Shown: positions 26,578 to 36,031, counted from the stretch's first letter. The stretch: DNA of 64,000 nucleotides from Fodinibius sp964490705 (GCA_964490705.1 CAZBCG010000005.1:123865-187864); one strand, 5' to 3'. Notes: generated by a model from the letters alone, not told the origin. Numbers and translations: made by a program.

Positions 26578-27018
26578 ATGCAGGGATTTTATAACAATAT
26601 TATCGATAACATTATAGCCATTCGCATTGCTATAGCATTCACCGTGTCGGCGATTGTCTTTATTATTGGATCATTTGGTTATCACTTTGTGGAGGTTATG
26701 GAGTTCTTCAATGGGTTTTATATGACCTTCATCACCATTTCCACCATCGGCTTGTCGGAACTTACCAACCTGTCTTCGGCAGGCCGTGTACTCACAATGG
26801 TTATTTTTATGATGGGCATCGCCCACTGCATTGCCGAGGTGTTGCAGGAAGCCAATATTCCCACTGTAGTTGTCGAAAATCGAGCAAGCAGCAGTGAACG
26901 AATCAAGCACCTTCGCGAAGAGGGATGCGAAAATTATTGCACGCTGAAACAGCGTGTCTGGAAACATGATTTCATGAAGCATATTAATTCTCATCAAAGC
27001 ACTACCCAGTCTGCATGA
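26578..27018 (+). CDS. Two-TM potassium-channel-like protein with unusual filter and remnant RCK
   Basis: Protein of 146 residues with TM1 (about 13-34), a pore helix and filter, and TM2 (about 70-90), the Ion_trans_2 layout. The filter reads T56-I-G-L-S-E61 (TISTIGLSE) where K+ channels have TVGYGD or a close variant. After TM2, IPTVVVENRASSSERIKHLR then EEG resembles the second strand and helix of an RCK (TrkA-N) domain, but the first half with the GxGxxG Rossmann turn is missing and the chain ends about 45 residues later. Ion selectivity is uncertain. The last four bases (ATGA) overlap the start of aroC. Confidence 0.65.
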   Translation: MQGFYNNIIDNIIAIRIAIAFTVSAIVFIIGSFGYHFVEVMEFFNGFYMTFITISTIGLSELTNLSSAGRVLTMVIFMMGIAHCIAEVLQEANIPTVVVENRASSSERIKHLREEGCENYCTLKQRVWKHDFMKHINSHQSTTQSA

Positions 27019-28193
27019 TACGATATCTAACAGCCGGCGAATCGCACGGCCCAAAACTTACGGGCATTATCGAAGGGGTCCCGGCCGGACTCCCCATCAC
27101 TGAAGATGAAATTGCTCTGCACCTGGCACGCCGCCAAAAGGGGTACGGCCGCGGCGGACGCATGGCTTTTGAAAAAGATAAGGCCACGATCTCATCCGGC
27201 GTGCGATTTGGTAAAACGACCGGGGCGCCCATTGCCATGCAGATGCCCAACCGCGCCCACGAAAAAGACGACTCCAACTGGCCTAAGGTATTGGCCAAAG
27301 AAGGCGACGGCGACGAGGTGGATCCTGTTACGGTGCCTCGTCCCGGCCATGCCGACCTCACGGGCGTGCAAAAGTATCGGTATGATGATATACGTCCGGC
27401 CATTGAACGCTCCAGTGCACGCGAAACGGCCATGCGCGTAGCTTGCAGTTCTATCGCCCGAAAACTCCTGAAACACTTTGGCATCGAAATTGGCGGCCAC
27501 GTCACGCGCATCGGCGGTGTGGGCTATGAAAATTCGTGGGAGGATGTGCGCGATCGCGTGGATCCGATGCTCGAAAACGGCGCTGAAACGGTATTCAAAG
27601 CGGCAGACGAGTCGCCGGTGCGCTGCCTAGATGAAGAGCTTACCCAGCAGATGCGCGACCTGATTATCAAGCGGCGCAAAGAAGGCAGCTCGCTGGGCGG
27701 TCACTGGGAAATTCTCGTGACCGGCCTGCCCGCAGGACTCGGCAGCTTTGTCCACTGGGATCGCAAACTCGACGGACAGCTGGCGCAAGCTATCATCGGA
27801 ACACAGGCCATGAAGGGCGTAGAAATCGGACAGGGCTTTGAGTCCGGACGACGACACGGACAGGTCGTGCACGATGAGATTATTCATGAGGATGACCAAT
27901 TTAAACGACGCACCAACCGCATGGGCGGTATCGAGGGCGGTATTTCCACGGGCATGCCGCTGATTATTCGCGGCGTAATGAAACCAATACCCACCATGCT
28001 AACGCCCATCGATACGGTGGATATCAAATCCAAAGAAAAAAAGGATACGCGATATGAGCGTTCAGATGTGTGTGCCCTGCCCCGCGCCATCGTGGTGGTG
28101 GAAAGCGTGATTGCCCCCGTGCTGGCCAACGCCTTCTTGGAAAAATTCGGCGGCGATTCGATCGAGGAAATTGAAGAACGATACAACAGATAA
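27015..28193 (+). CDS. aroC: Chorismate synthase
   Basis: Last enzyme of the shikimate pathway, converting 5-enolpyruvylshikimate-3-phosphate to chorismate with reduced FMN. The 392-residue protein has the three family signatures: GESHGPKLTGIIEGVPAG at the N-terminus, RSSARETAMRVACSSIARKL in the middle, and RYERSDVCALPRAIVVVES near the C-terminus. ATG at 27015 overlaps the end of the channel-like gene in an ATGA junction. Cytosolic homotetramer in known cases. Confidence 0.97.
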   Translation: MIRYLTAGESHGPKLTGIIEGVPAGLPITEDEIALHLARRQKGYGRGGRMAFEKDKATISSGVRFGKTTGAPIAMQMPNRAHEKDDSNWPKVLAKEGDGDEVDPVTVPRPGHADLTGVQKYRYDDIRPAIERSSARETAMRVACSSIARKLLKHFGIEIGGHVTRIGGVGYENSWEDVRDRVDPMLENGAETVFKAADESPVRCLDEELTQQMRDLIIKRRKEGSSLGGHWEILVTGLPAGLGSFVHWDRKLDGQLAQAIIGTQAMKGVEIGQGFESGRRHGQVVHDEIIHEDDQFKRRTNRMGGIEGGISTGMPLIIRGVMKPIPTMLTPIDTVDIKSKEKKDTRYERSDVCALPRAIVVVESVIAPVLANAFLEKFGGDSIEEIEERYNR

Positions 28194-28256
28194 ATTCACT
28201 ATTTTACAGTTGGAACATAAAATACGTCCCTTAGATATACGTTATCGTAATTGCTT

Positions 28257-28607
28257 ATGACTAGTGATGACCAGAAATCAAAAATAAAGCAGCTGGCCCG
28301 CCAGATTAAGCATAATCCCGGCGACTCGTTTTCGAAGTTTGCGCTGGCACTGGAGTTTCGCAAGCAAGGCGAATTTAAAAAGGCGCGCATCCTGTTTGAG
28401 GATATTCTCTCCAGCGATCCCGATTATGTGGGCGTCTATTATCACCTGGGAAAATTATACGAAGCACTTGATCGACTGAAAGATGCCCGGGAACTTTACG
28501 AAAAAGGAATTGAAGTAGCTGAGCAGCAAAAAGAGATGCGCACCAAGTCGGAGCTGGAAGAAGCACTCAATCAAGTAGAAATGGAAATGGAAGAACGAAC
28601 GAGTTAG
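28257..28607 (+). CDS. Small TPR-repeat protein
   Basis: Protein of 116 residues with two or three tetratricopeptide repeats: FSKFALALEFRKQGEFKKAR through ILSSDPDYVGVYYHLGKLYE and ALDRLKDARELYEKGIEVAE. A charged C-terminal helix follows. No signal peptide is seen, so it is probably cytosolic and acts by protein contact. ATG at 28257 is used; a TTG two codons earlier is possible. It follows aroC by 63 bases and precedes the LysM gene by 4, so it may be co-transcribed with both. Partner unknown. Confidence 0.78.
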   Translation: MTSDDQKSKIKQLARQIKHNPGDSFSKFALALEFRKQGEFKKARILFEDILSSDPDYVGVYYHLGKLYEALDRLKDARELYEKGIEVAEQQKEMRTKSELEEALNQVEMEMEERTS

Positions 28608-28611
28608 TATT

Positions 28612-29724
28612 ATGCACCATACTGTCACTTTAAAATCGGTCGTATCGCTTGTTATCCTGATGTTTTGCCTGACTGTTGGGTCACTCGCTCAAGATCAAAC
28701 GCATACCGTCCAAAAGGGTGAAACACTGTTTAGTATTGCCCAGCAGTATGATATCAATGTAGAGCAGTTGAAAGAGTGGAATGGCATTACCGGCGACGAT
28801 CTTACGGTGGGAGAGTCGCTCGTTATTAAGGCACCGGAACAAAATCCCGAAGAGGGTAAAACCCATACGGTGGAAGAGCAGGAAACGCTTTTTTCGATCT
28901 CCAAAATGTATAATGTAAGTATCGCCGAAATTAAGTCATGGAATAGTTTGTCCTCGAATAATCTTTCGGTAGGACAAACACTTACGATTTATCCCTCTGA
29001 GGCAGACAGCTCTCAGCAGCAGTCCATTGTCGTTGAGGAGGAAACGCAACAAAACACCTACTATACGGTCAAAAACGGCGATTCGCTCTATCGTATTGCT
29101 GAAAAACACAACATGACGGTGGATGAACTCAAAGAATTGAATGGATTGTCGTCGAATACCATCCGCGTGGGGAAACGCCTGACGGTAAAAAGTCAGGATG
29201 GTGAGGCTCCGCCTTCTGTAGCAGCTACCAAAAATTCATCACCACAGGGTAAATTTATTTCGTATGAGGTTTCCGAGTCGGAATCCCTGAACAGCATCCT
29301 CCAAAAATTTAAGATGACCGAAACCGAATTTCGTGCCCTTAATTCAGGCCTGGAGGGTTCCTCATTTACCTCCGGACAAACACTGACCGTGCTGGCACCA
29401 CCAACCAAAAATCACAAAAATCCCTATCTGAGTAGCTCAGACATGCGGAGTCTCGGGAGTACCGCGGTTACCCAATACAGCCAGAGTGCGAAAGCAACGC
29501 CCACCACAAACGGTGAGCTTTACAACCCCGATGCATTGACGGCCGCTCATTCTAACATTTCGCTGGGATCTGTTATCTATGTCGAAAATCCCGAAAATAG
29601 CAAAGGCGTTTATGTTCGGATCAACGATCGCAATTCGGGCAATGGGCTCAAACTTTCATCCGCAGCCTGGCAAGCACTCAACTTTACAGGCAGCTCGCCT
29701 ACTGTAATGATCTATAAAAATTGA
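28612..29724 (+). CDS. Secreted LysM-repeat protein with RlpA-like C-terminal domain
   Basis: Protein of 370 residues with a signal peptide (VVSLVILMFCLTVGSLAQ), then LysM-type peptidoglycan-binding repeats: three clear (HTVQKGETLFSIAQQYDINV; HTVEEQETLFSISKMYNVSI; YYTVKNGDSLYRIAEKHNMT) and a weaker fourth (YEVSESESLNSILQKFKMTE). The C-terminal 80 residues resemble the RlpA double-psi beta barrel: YNPDALTAAHSNISLGSVIY and GVYVRINDRNSG. RlpA proteins bind or cut denuded glycan strands. Its stop overlaps the next start by one base. Confidence 0.86.
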   Translation: MHHTVTLKSVVSLVILMFCLTVGSLAQDQTHTVQKGETLFSIAQQYDINVEQLKEWNGITGDDLTVGESLVIKAPEQNPEEGKTHTVEEQETLFSISKMYNVSIAEIKSWNSLSSNNLSVGQTLTIYPSEADSSQQQSIVVEEETQQNTYYTVKNGDSLYRIAEKHNMTVDELKELNGLSSNTIRVGKRLTVKSQDGEAPPSVAATKNSSPQGKFISYEVSESESLNSILQKFKMTETEFRALNSGLEGSSFTSGQTLTVLAPPTKNHKNPYLSSSDMRSLGSTAVTQYSQSAKATPTTNGELYNPDALTAAHSNISLGSVIYVENPENSKGVYVRINDRNSGNGLKLSSAAWQALNFTGSSPTVMIYKN

Positions 29725-30452
29725 TGAATACACTCAGTGAAAAGGTTCAACATTACTTTACATCAACACATACGCTGCTGTACAGCTATCTGATTAGCCT
29801 GCCGCTGCTGCTGGCGTATGAAGTACTGATTTTTATCGCTCAGCCCGATGCCGAACAGGTGGTGCGCATTTCGGTGGATGTATGGATCAAACGACTATTT
29901 TCGTACATCGGACAGGATGTGCTCTCTATCACGCTCATCTTTGTAGCCCTGCTGGGCGTTGTTGTACTCTATCGCGAACGCAACCGCCTTTCGACGTTGA
30001 AGCTCAGCTACTTTGGCGGGATGATCGTCGAATCCTCGATTTATGCTTTTATCCTGGCACTGCTGATCTCGGCTACGGTAAGTAACCTGATGCAGATGCT
30101 GCAAACATCACCCATCGAACAACTTTCGCTGCTGCAACAGTTTGCCTTATCGCTGGGTGCCGGTATTTACGAGGAACTGTTTTTTCGCGTTATTCTGGTT
30201 TCGGCATTACTTTTTATCTTCGAGAAAATATTTGCCAAAAAGTACATCTCTTATGCATCAGCGATTATACTGGCGGCCATAATTTTTAGTTTGGTTCACT
30301 ATGTGGGTGTGATGGGTGATCCTTTTACGTTTGGATCCTTTCTATTCCGATTTTTATTTGGGCTAGCACTCAATGCCATCTATATCTGGCGTGGTTTTGG
30401 AATGGCCGCTTGGACACACGCTATCTATGATCTAATGGTTATTGCCTACTAA
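29724..30452 (+). CDS. CPBP-family intramembrane metalloprotease
   Basis: Integral membrane protein of 242 residues of the CPBP (CAAX protease/bacteriocin-processing, Abi) family. Motif 1 is GAGIYEELFFRVILV (EExxxR), and motif 2 contains FSLVHYVG with the metal-binding His. The final helix has the conserved Asn in LFGLALNAIYIWRG and His in AAWTHAIYDL. About six to eight hydrophobic segments. ATG at 29724 shares its A with the upstream TGA. Substrate unknown in most bacteria. Confidence 0.85.
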   Translation: MNTLSEKVQHYFTSTHTLLYSYLISLPLLLAYEVLIFIAQPDAEQVVRISVDVWIKRLFSYIGQDVLSITLIFVALLGVVVLYRERNRLSTLKLSYFGGMIVESSIYAFILALLISATVSNLMQMLQTSPIEQLSLLQQFALSLGAGIYEELFFRVILVSALLFIFEKIFAKKYISYASAIILAAIIFSLVHYVGVMGDPFTFGSFLFRFLFGLALNAIYIWRGFGMAAWTHAIYDLMVIAY

Positions 30453-30711
30453 AAAATTACGTAAGATAATCTACATTCAACCCATCAATTAAATTCTGAA
30501 ATCTGGAAGTGGTTTTATCTCGTATTAAGCTATGACTATAAGGTTCATTAGTTAAAACGATTAACGATTGAAGATCAGAATTGATATACTAAATTCTTAT
30601 ATTTTGAGTTCCTGAAACATTGGGACTTGTAAAATAATACAAAAGACAACACACTTTTGGTTGTACTCGTTACATTCATAAGATTTGGCAATTAACAGCG
30701 TATCCATCGGG

Positions 30712-31287
30712 ATGGCAGAATTAACAAAAGATGAAGTCCAAAAACAGGAAGATTTCGAGGAAGAGATTATTCCGCATTTGGATGCTATGTACAATTTTGC
30801 GCTGCGCCTTACCTCCGATCCCAGTGATGCCGAGGACCTGGTACAAGATACAATCGTCAAAGCGTTTCGCTTTTTCAGCAGCTATGAGAAGGGAACCAAT
30901 GCCAAGGCATGGCTATTTCGGATCCTCAAAAATTCCTATATCAACAACTATCGTAAAAAGTCGAAAAAACCCAATCAAGTTGACTATGATGAGGTTTCGA
31001 CCTTTTACGAAACCATACGCGCCGAACGTACGGATACCTCTGATCTTGAAGACAAGATGTTCCGTGACCTGATTGATGATGATATCTCCCAGGCGCTGGA
31101 AGAACTCCCCGAAGATTTCCGGACGGTTGTGCTGCTCTGCGATATCGAAGATTTCACTTACGAAGAGATCGCCAACATGCTGGATGTACCCATCGGCACC
31201 ATTCGGTCGCGCCTGCACCGGGGACGAAACTTGCTGAAAGCACAGCTTATGGAATATGCTAAGAAGCGCGGCTATCAGCCCGATTAA
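30712..31287 (+). CDS. ECF-type RNA polymerase sigma factor
   Basis: Sigma-70 family group 4 factor of 191 residues. Region 2 is MYNFALRLTSDPSDAEDLVQ with DTIVKAFRFF and AWLFRILKNSYINNYR; region 4 is ALEELPEDFRTVVLLCDIED through FTYEEIANMLDVPIGTIRSR (HTH). ATG at 30712 is preferred; an upstream TTG at 30685 is in frame. No anti-sigma gene follows: the next gene is a convergent histidine kinase. The preceding 259-bp spacer is AT-rich and has no other gene, so it presumably holds the promoter. Confidence 0.88.
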   Translation: MAELTKDEVQKQEDFEEEIIPHLDAMYNFALRLTSDPSDAEDLVQDTIVKAFRFFSSYEKGTNAKAWLFRILKNSYINNYRKKSKKPNQVDYDEVSTFYETIRAERTDTSDLEDKMFRDLIDDDISQALEELPEDFRTVVLLCDIEDFTYEEIANMLDVPIGTIRSRLHRGRNLLKAQLMEYAKKRGYQPD

Positions 31288-31302
31288 TAACTTAATAATT
31301 GC

Positions 31303-32625
31303 TTAGCTCGTTGACGCCACCTCTTCTGGCTGCTCCTCATTGCCTGTTTCAGTATCAATTTTAAGTATTACGCGCATTGTCGTTCCCGTTCCCAATTCAG
31401 ATTCTTTGAGAACCAACTTGCCCTGGTGATACTCTTCGATGATGCGTTGTGTGAGACTCAGGCCTAAGCCCCATCCACGTTTTTTCGTGCTGTAACCGGG
31501 CTTAAACACCTCGCTGTGATATTTTTTCTCAATACCCACGCCGGTGTCTTTTACATCAATCACCACTTCATTTTCAACACGGTGTAGCTTTACTGACACT
31601 TGGGCTTTGGTCGTCGATGATTTGATGGCATCCATCGCATTTTTGACGATATTTTCCATTGCCCACTGAAATAGATCGGCATTTACTCGAGCCTTTATAC
31701 CCGCATCCAGTTTTCGCAACACATCCACATCTTTACCCAGCTGCGGCAGGCGCTGCTCCATATAATCCAGTACATCTTCCAAAATAGGCGCCAGTTTCTG
31801 AAGCGTCAATTCGGGCTCGGATCCAATTTTATTAAAGCGTTCGGCTACACCACGAAGCCGGGAAATATCATTTTCGAGCTCGTTACATATGCGCTGCGTA
31901 AAGTTGTCATCCTTCTCTTCGCGAAGCAGCTCCACCCATCCATATAAACTAGACAAGGGCGTCCCCAATTGATGAGCAGCTTCTTTGGTCATGCCCACCC
32001 ATAAATTCGATTGCTCGGATTTGGTGATGGTGCGATAGCTTACAAATCCAATCCCCAGTAAAAGAGCCAACAGGCTCAGCTGGATGTAGGGAAAGTACCG
32101 GAGATAGCGCACGGTGGGACTTTCACCATAATAGACATATTGTGTCTGCGAATATTCTTCGTTGCCCAGCTTAATTTCAATAGGATCGTGCATCGCTGCA
32201 TATCGATCGATCAAATCTTGGTTCTGCTTGGCTTCAACATGATTAGCAAAAATTATTTCGCCGCGCTCATCCACAATAATTCGCGGCACCCGGAACCGGC
32301 TTTCGCTAAGAAGAATCTCCTGTGTCACAAAAGTTTGGGAAGTACGATCGGCCTCGGCTTTTTCAATAATTTGAACAATGCTATCCGCAACAGCTTCATT
32401 TTGATGCAGGTAATCAGAGACTTCCAGCAGATTTCGACTAATCTGCTCTTGGGTGGGATCGCTGGTGTACTCAATCGCCTTGGCCCATAGCTCAACCCCC
32501 GACCGCTCCTGAGTAAGAATGCGGTCAATCAAATACTGATTGTAGGCAAAAGAGCCGATACCCAACAGTATAAACAAGCCAATAAGGACAATATTAATCC
32601 TATTTGATGTGAGTCGAATTCTCAT
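31303..32625 (-). CDS. Membrane sensor histidine kinase with HQLGTP-type H-box
   Basis: Histidine kinase of 440 residues. TM1 is at about 13-30, followed by a periplasmic sensor region (about 32-180) and TM2 (about 181-200, LSLLALLLGIGFVSYRTI), with no clear HAMP. The phosphoacceptor box is KEAAHQLGTPLSSLYGW with H218, where the usual HE(L/I)RTP is replaced by HQLGTP, as seen in a Bacteroidota-type kinase branch. The ATPase part has ENIVKNAMDAI (N box), DTGVGI (G1) and GWGLGLSL (G2). No response regulator is adjacent. The gene is convergent with the ECF sigma gene. It may be a partner of the porX product at 43.9 kb, which is hypothesis only. Confidence 0.87.
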   Translation of the reverse strand: MRIRLTSNRINIVLIGLFILLGIGSFAYNQYLIDRILTQERSGVELWAKAIEYTSDPTQEQISRNLLEVSDYLHQNEAVADSIVQIIEKAEADRTSQTFVTQEILLSESRFRVPRIIVDERGEIIFANHVEAKQNQDLIDRYAAMHDPIEIKLGNEEYSQTQYVYYGESPTVRYLRYFPYIQLSLLALLLGIGFVSYRTITKSEQSNLWVGMTKEAAHQLGTPLSSLYGWVELLREEKDDNFTQRICNELENDISRLRGVAERFNKIGSEPELTLQKLAPILEDVLDYMEQRLPQLGKDVDVLRKLDAGIKARVNADLFQWAMENIVKNAMDAIKSSTTKAQVSVKLHRVENEVVIDVKDTGVGIEKKYHSEVFKPGYSTKKRGWGLGLSLTQRIIEEYHQGKLVLKESELGTGTTMRVILKIDTETGNEEQPEEVASTS

Positions 32626-32690
32626 ATAGATATTACCATTGCAGAATTACATCAATGTATAATATATCACCCGATATTGTACAAAATAAA

Positions 32691-32718
32691 AAAGGCATCA
32701 CCGAATGGTGATGCCTTT
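32691..32718 (-). terminator. Strong rho-independent terminator after clpX
   Basis: A perfect 12-bp stem aaaggcatcacc (32691-32702) / ggtgatgccttt (32707-32718) with a gaat loop. On the minus strand it is followed by TTTATTTTG. It lies 20 bases past the clpX stop. Confidence 0.9.
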
Positions 32719-32737
32719 GTACAATTCTTAGCTGATT

Positions 32738-34000
32738 CTAAGCCGATGCTTTTCGTTTTTCGTAAACAGGTGGCGCTTCATCTTCAATGGTTTCGCGCGT
32801 GACCACACATCGCTCTATATTATCCATTGAAGGCAATGTAAACATGATGTCGAGCATCGACGTTTCCATGATGGATCGAAGCCCGCGTGCTCCTGTTTTT
32901 CGCTTCAGGGCTTTTTCGACAATCACTTCGAGCGCTTCCTCTTCAAAGATCAGTTCGACGCCTTCCATCTGAAACAGCTTTTTGTACTGCTTTGTAAGCG
33001 CATTTTTTGGCTCTACCAAAATTTCAATCATTGCATCTTTATCCAGCTGATGCAATCCTGAAATCACCGGCAGCCGACCAATCAGCTCGGGAATCAATCC
33101 ATAGCGCTGTAGGTCTTGTGCTTCGACATGCGTAAAAATATCGGGATCATCCTTATCAAAAGTAACCTGCTCTTCGGTATGGAATCCAAGTGAACTTACC
33201 GACAGTCGTTTGGCAATAATTTCTTCAAGTCCACTGAATGCCCCGCCGCAAATAAACAGAATATTAGAAGTATCAACCTGGATAAAACTCTGCTCGGGAT
33301 GTTTACGTCCCCCTTTGGGCGGAATATTGGCGGTCGTCCCTTCCAAAATCTTTAACAATGCCTGCTGTACTCCTTCACCGGAAACATCGCGGGTGATGGA
33401 GGGGTTGTCACTCTTTCGTGCAACTTTATCCACCTCGTCAATATACACGATGCCGCGTCTGGCCTGTTCTACATCATAGTCGGCAGACTGCAACAAGCTG
33501 GACAAGATACTTTCCACATCTTCTCCAACGTAACCGGCTTCGGTAAGAACGGTAGCATCGGCAATAGTAAAGGGCACGTCAATAATATTCGCCATCGTTT
33601 TAGCCAGTAAGGTCTTTCCACAACCTGTGGGACCCAACAAAATAATGTTGCTCTTTTCTACTTCGGTATCCCCGAACTCTTCTTCGAGTTCAGAACTGAT
33701 GCGTTTGTAATGATTGTAAACAGCAACCGAAAGCGTTTTCTTAGCCTGATGTTGTCCCACGACATACTCATCAAGTCGAGACTTGATTTCGGCCGGCTTG
33801 AGCAGCGGTTTATAATTCTTTTCGCGTTCTTCTGACATCGAAGCCAGATCGCTCTTCACAATACCGGAAGCATCTGCCACACACCGGTCACAGATATATA
33901 CATCGTTAGGACCGGCAACCATGCTGTTTACTTCATGGCTAGAACGTCCGCAGAACGAACAGTGAATTGTTTTGTCGTTATTATTCTCTTGGTCACTCAT
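32738..34000 (-). CDS. clpX: ATP-dependent Clp protease ATP-binding subunit ClpX
   Basis: AAA+ unfoldase of 420 residues that recognises substrates and feeds them into ClpP. The N-terminal zinc-binding domain has CSFCGRSSHEV and YICDRCV; Walker A is LLGPTGCGKTLLAKTMA, Walker B is GIVYIDEVDKVARK, and the ClpP-docking IGF-type loop region is present after the pore loop (GYVGEDVES). It lies 27 bases after clpP and ends at a strong terminator, closing the tig-clpP-clpX operon. Confidence 0.97.
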   Translation of the reverse strand: MSDQENNNDKTIHCSFCGRSSHEVNSMVAGPNDVYICDRCVADASGIVKSDLASMSEEREKNYKPLLKPAEIKSRLDEYVVGQHQAKKTLSVAVYNHYKRISSELEEEFGDTEVEKSNIILLGPTGCGKTLLAKTMANIIDVPFTIADATVLTEAGYVGEDVESILSSLLQSADYDVEQARRGIVYIDEVDKVARKSDNPSITRDVSGEGVQQALLKILEGTTANIPPKGGRKHPEQSFIQVDTSNILFICGGAFSGLEEIIAKRLSVSSLGFHTEEQVTFDKDDPDIFTHVEAQDLQRYGLIPELIGRLPVISGLHQLDKDAMIEILVEPKNALTKQYKKLFQMEGVELIFEEEALEVIVEKALKRKTGARGLRSIMETSMLDIMFTLPSMDNIERCVVTRETIEDEAPPVYEKRKASA

Positions 34001-34027
34001 TATACTGTGACTAGTCTAAATCGTAAA

Positions 34028-34693
34028 TTAACTACTTTTATCCTTCTTGGCATTGCGCATGATGTTGTCAACCAAACCATAGTCTTTTGCTTCTTCAGAT
34101 GTCAACCACTTATTACGGTCAGAATCTTCCATCACTTGCTCTTGGTCTTTGCCACTGTGCTTGGCCAAAATATCAGCCAATAATTTCTTGATACGCAAAA
34201 TTTCTTGCGCCTCAATCTCAATATCGCTGGCCTGTCCCTGTACACCGCCGAGCGGCTGATGGATCATCACACGAGCATTGGGCAACAAGTTTCGTTTGCC
34301 CGAAGCACCGCCGGCCAACAGCACAGCGCCCATTGATGCCGCCATCCCTACGCAGGTTGTAACAACATCACAACTAACATACTGCATGGTATCGTAAATT
34401 GCCAAACCGGCCGAAACAACGCCTCCCGGGCTGTTGATATAGATATTAATATCTTTTTCGGGATCTTCTGCCTGCAAATACAAAATTTGCGCGACCACGG
34501 AGCTTGCTACCGCATCATTAATAGGCGTACCCAGAAAAACAATACGATCTTTGAGTAGCCGCGAATAGATATCAAATGCACGCTCACCGCGCTCGGTCTT
34601 TTCAACGACCATCGGAACCAAGTTATTATTTTGGATCCGGGAGAACTCTCCATCTTCAATATTTGGCATTTCGTATAATGGTTGCTTGTCCAT
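34028..34693 (-). CDS. clpP: ATP-dependent Clp protease proteolytic subunit ClpP
   Basis: Serine peptidase of 221 residues. Catalytic Ser is in GMAASMGAVLLAGGA, His in ARVMIHQPLGGVQG, and Asp in the later EDSDRNKWLTSEEAKDYGLV block. A somewhat long N-terminus (about 25 residues before VEKTERGERAFDIYSRLLKD) may be a propeptide. It forms a 14-mer with ClpX. It is the middle gene of tig-clpP-clpX. Confidence 0.97.
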   Translation of the reverse strand: MDKQPLYEMPNIEDGEFSRIQNNNLVPMVVEKTERGERAFDIYSRLLKDRIVFLGTPINDAVASSVVAQILYLQAEDPEKDINIYINSPGGVVSAGLAIYDTMQYVSCDVVTTCVGMAASMGAVLLAGGASGKRNLLPNARVMIHQPLGGVQGQASDIEIEAQEILRIKKLLADILAKHSGKDQEQVMEDSDRNKWLTSEEAKDYGLVDNIMRNAKKDKSS

Positions 34694-34744
34694 AAGCTGC
34701 TGTAATAATTATCTGAAAGTTAATTCACAAAGTGCGAGCACAAA

Positions 34745-36031
34745 CTAGGCTTTCACTTTTTCGTCGTGCTTTTCCTGATATGTTTCTTTATCAATTTCGT
34801 TAATTTCAACCTCAGCTCTCAACTTGTCGAACACTTTTTCCTCGCGGATACTGTTTCGAAGACTTTCGAGCTGCTGCGGATTCTGTGCAAACATATTCCG
34901 CATCTGGTCAACACTAATACCATAACGTGCGGCTTCGCCTTCTAAGTGTTCATCGATATCTTCGGGTTTTATTTCGATATCGTCAAATTTTTCTTGCAGC
35001 TTCTCATTGAGGAAAAACCACATTCCGTCGCGCACCGCCCGGTCCTGCATATTCTCTTTATATTCTTCCTCATCAAAATCGGGCGGTAGCTCTCCTTGCG
35101 ACTGCTGTTTAACACGCTCGATATACTGGTTCAGAATTTGACTTTTGAACACTTCGGGGACCTCAAAGTCATGTTGTTCAACAAGCGCATCTATAATATC
35201 GTTCTTGAACAGATCATCCGCCGACTGGTCGTAATATTCCTGAATGCGACTTTTAACCAAGCTACGGTATTCATCAACATTTTTTGCCTCTTCATTGCTC
35301 TGCTGCTTTGCAAATTCATCAGTCAACTCAGCTTTGTGTGGCTTCTCAACCTTCTTGACGACCAGCTTAAAATTGTGCGTATGATCATCGTGGCCGATCT
35401 CCACATCCACTTCGTCGCCTACTTCATGACCAAGCAGATCATCACGAAACTCGTTTGATTCCTCCTTACTGAGATCGATCACTTCTTCGGCTGCATTCTC
35501 TTCATCAAGCTCTCCGTCGTCATCTACAGGAGTAGCATCAACCGTTACGCGGTAATCATCTTGAATTTCTTCTTCGACTTCTTCCCAGTTGCCGCCCTGC
35601 TGCAGCTGACGATCAATCTCTTCTTCGACTTCTTCATCAGTAACATCATGCACCAGGCGATCTACTGTTATTTCGCTTAAATCAGCCAGCTCAAAATCCG
35701 GACGGGCCCCAATCTTGAACTTGGCTTCCAGCTCATCATTTTCCCAGGTGAGCTCCAGCATTTTGCTTTCGCCAATGGGATCATGCTCAGGAACCACTTC
35801 ATTCTCGAACACTTCCTGCACATAATTGTTGATCTCTTCGGATTCGATCTCATCCCCGAAGCGCTTCTTAATAATTTTGATCGGCACCTTGCCGGGACGA
35901 AATCCGGGCATATTAATCTGGCCTTTATATTTTTTATAGGCCTCTTTAAACTTCGGCTCCAAATCTTCGCGTACAGCCGAAATTACAATTTCTTTGTCAA
36001 CAGAGGTGATATCATTTACAGTTATTTCCAC
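34745..36031 (-). CDS. tig: Trigger factor
   Basis: Ribosome-bound chaperone of 428 residues. The N-terminal ribosome-binding domain carries the signature MPGFRPGKVPIKIIKKRFG. A central FKBP-like region (about 155-240) is acidic and interrupted by an Asp/Glu-rich insert, so prolyl isomerase activity may be reduced. The C-terminal helical arms follow. The protein is highly acidic (many D/E), in line with a halotolerant host, though this is inference. First gene of tig-clpP-clpX, 67 bases downstream of tRNA-Leu on the same strand. Confidence 0.93.
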   Translation of the reverse strand: MEITVNDITSVDKEIVISAVREDLEPKFKEAYKKYKGQINMPGFRPGKVPIKIIKKRFGDEIESEEINNYVQEVFENEVVPEHDPIGESKMLELTWENDELEAKFKIGARPDFELADLSEITVDRLVHDVTDEEVEEEIDRQLQQGGNWEEVEEEIQDDYRVTVDATPVDDDGELDEENAAEEVIDLSKEESNEFRDDLLGHEVGDEVDVEIGHDDHTHNFKLVVKKVEKPHKAELTDEFAKQQSNEEAKNVDEYRSLVKSRIQEYYDQSADDLFKNDIIDALVEQHDFEVPEVFKSQILNQYIERVKQQSQGELPPDFDEEEYKENMQDRAVRDGMWFFLNEKLQEKFDDIEIKPEDIDEHLEGEAARYGISVDQMRNMFAQNPQQLESLRNSIREEKVFDKLRAEVEINEIDKETYQEKHDEKVKA

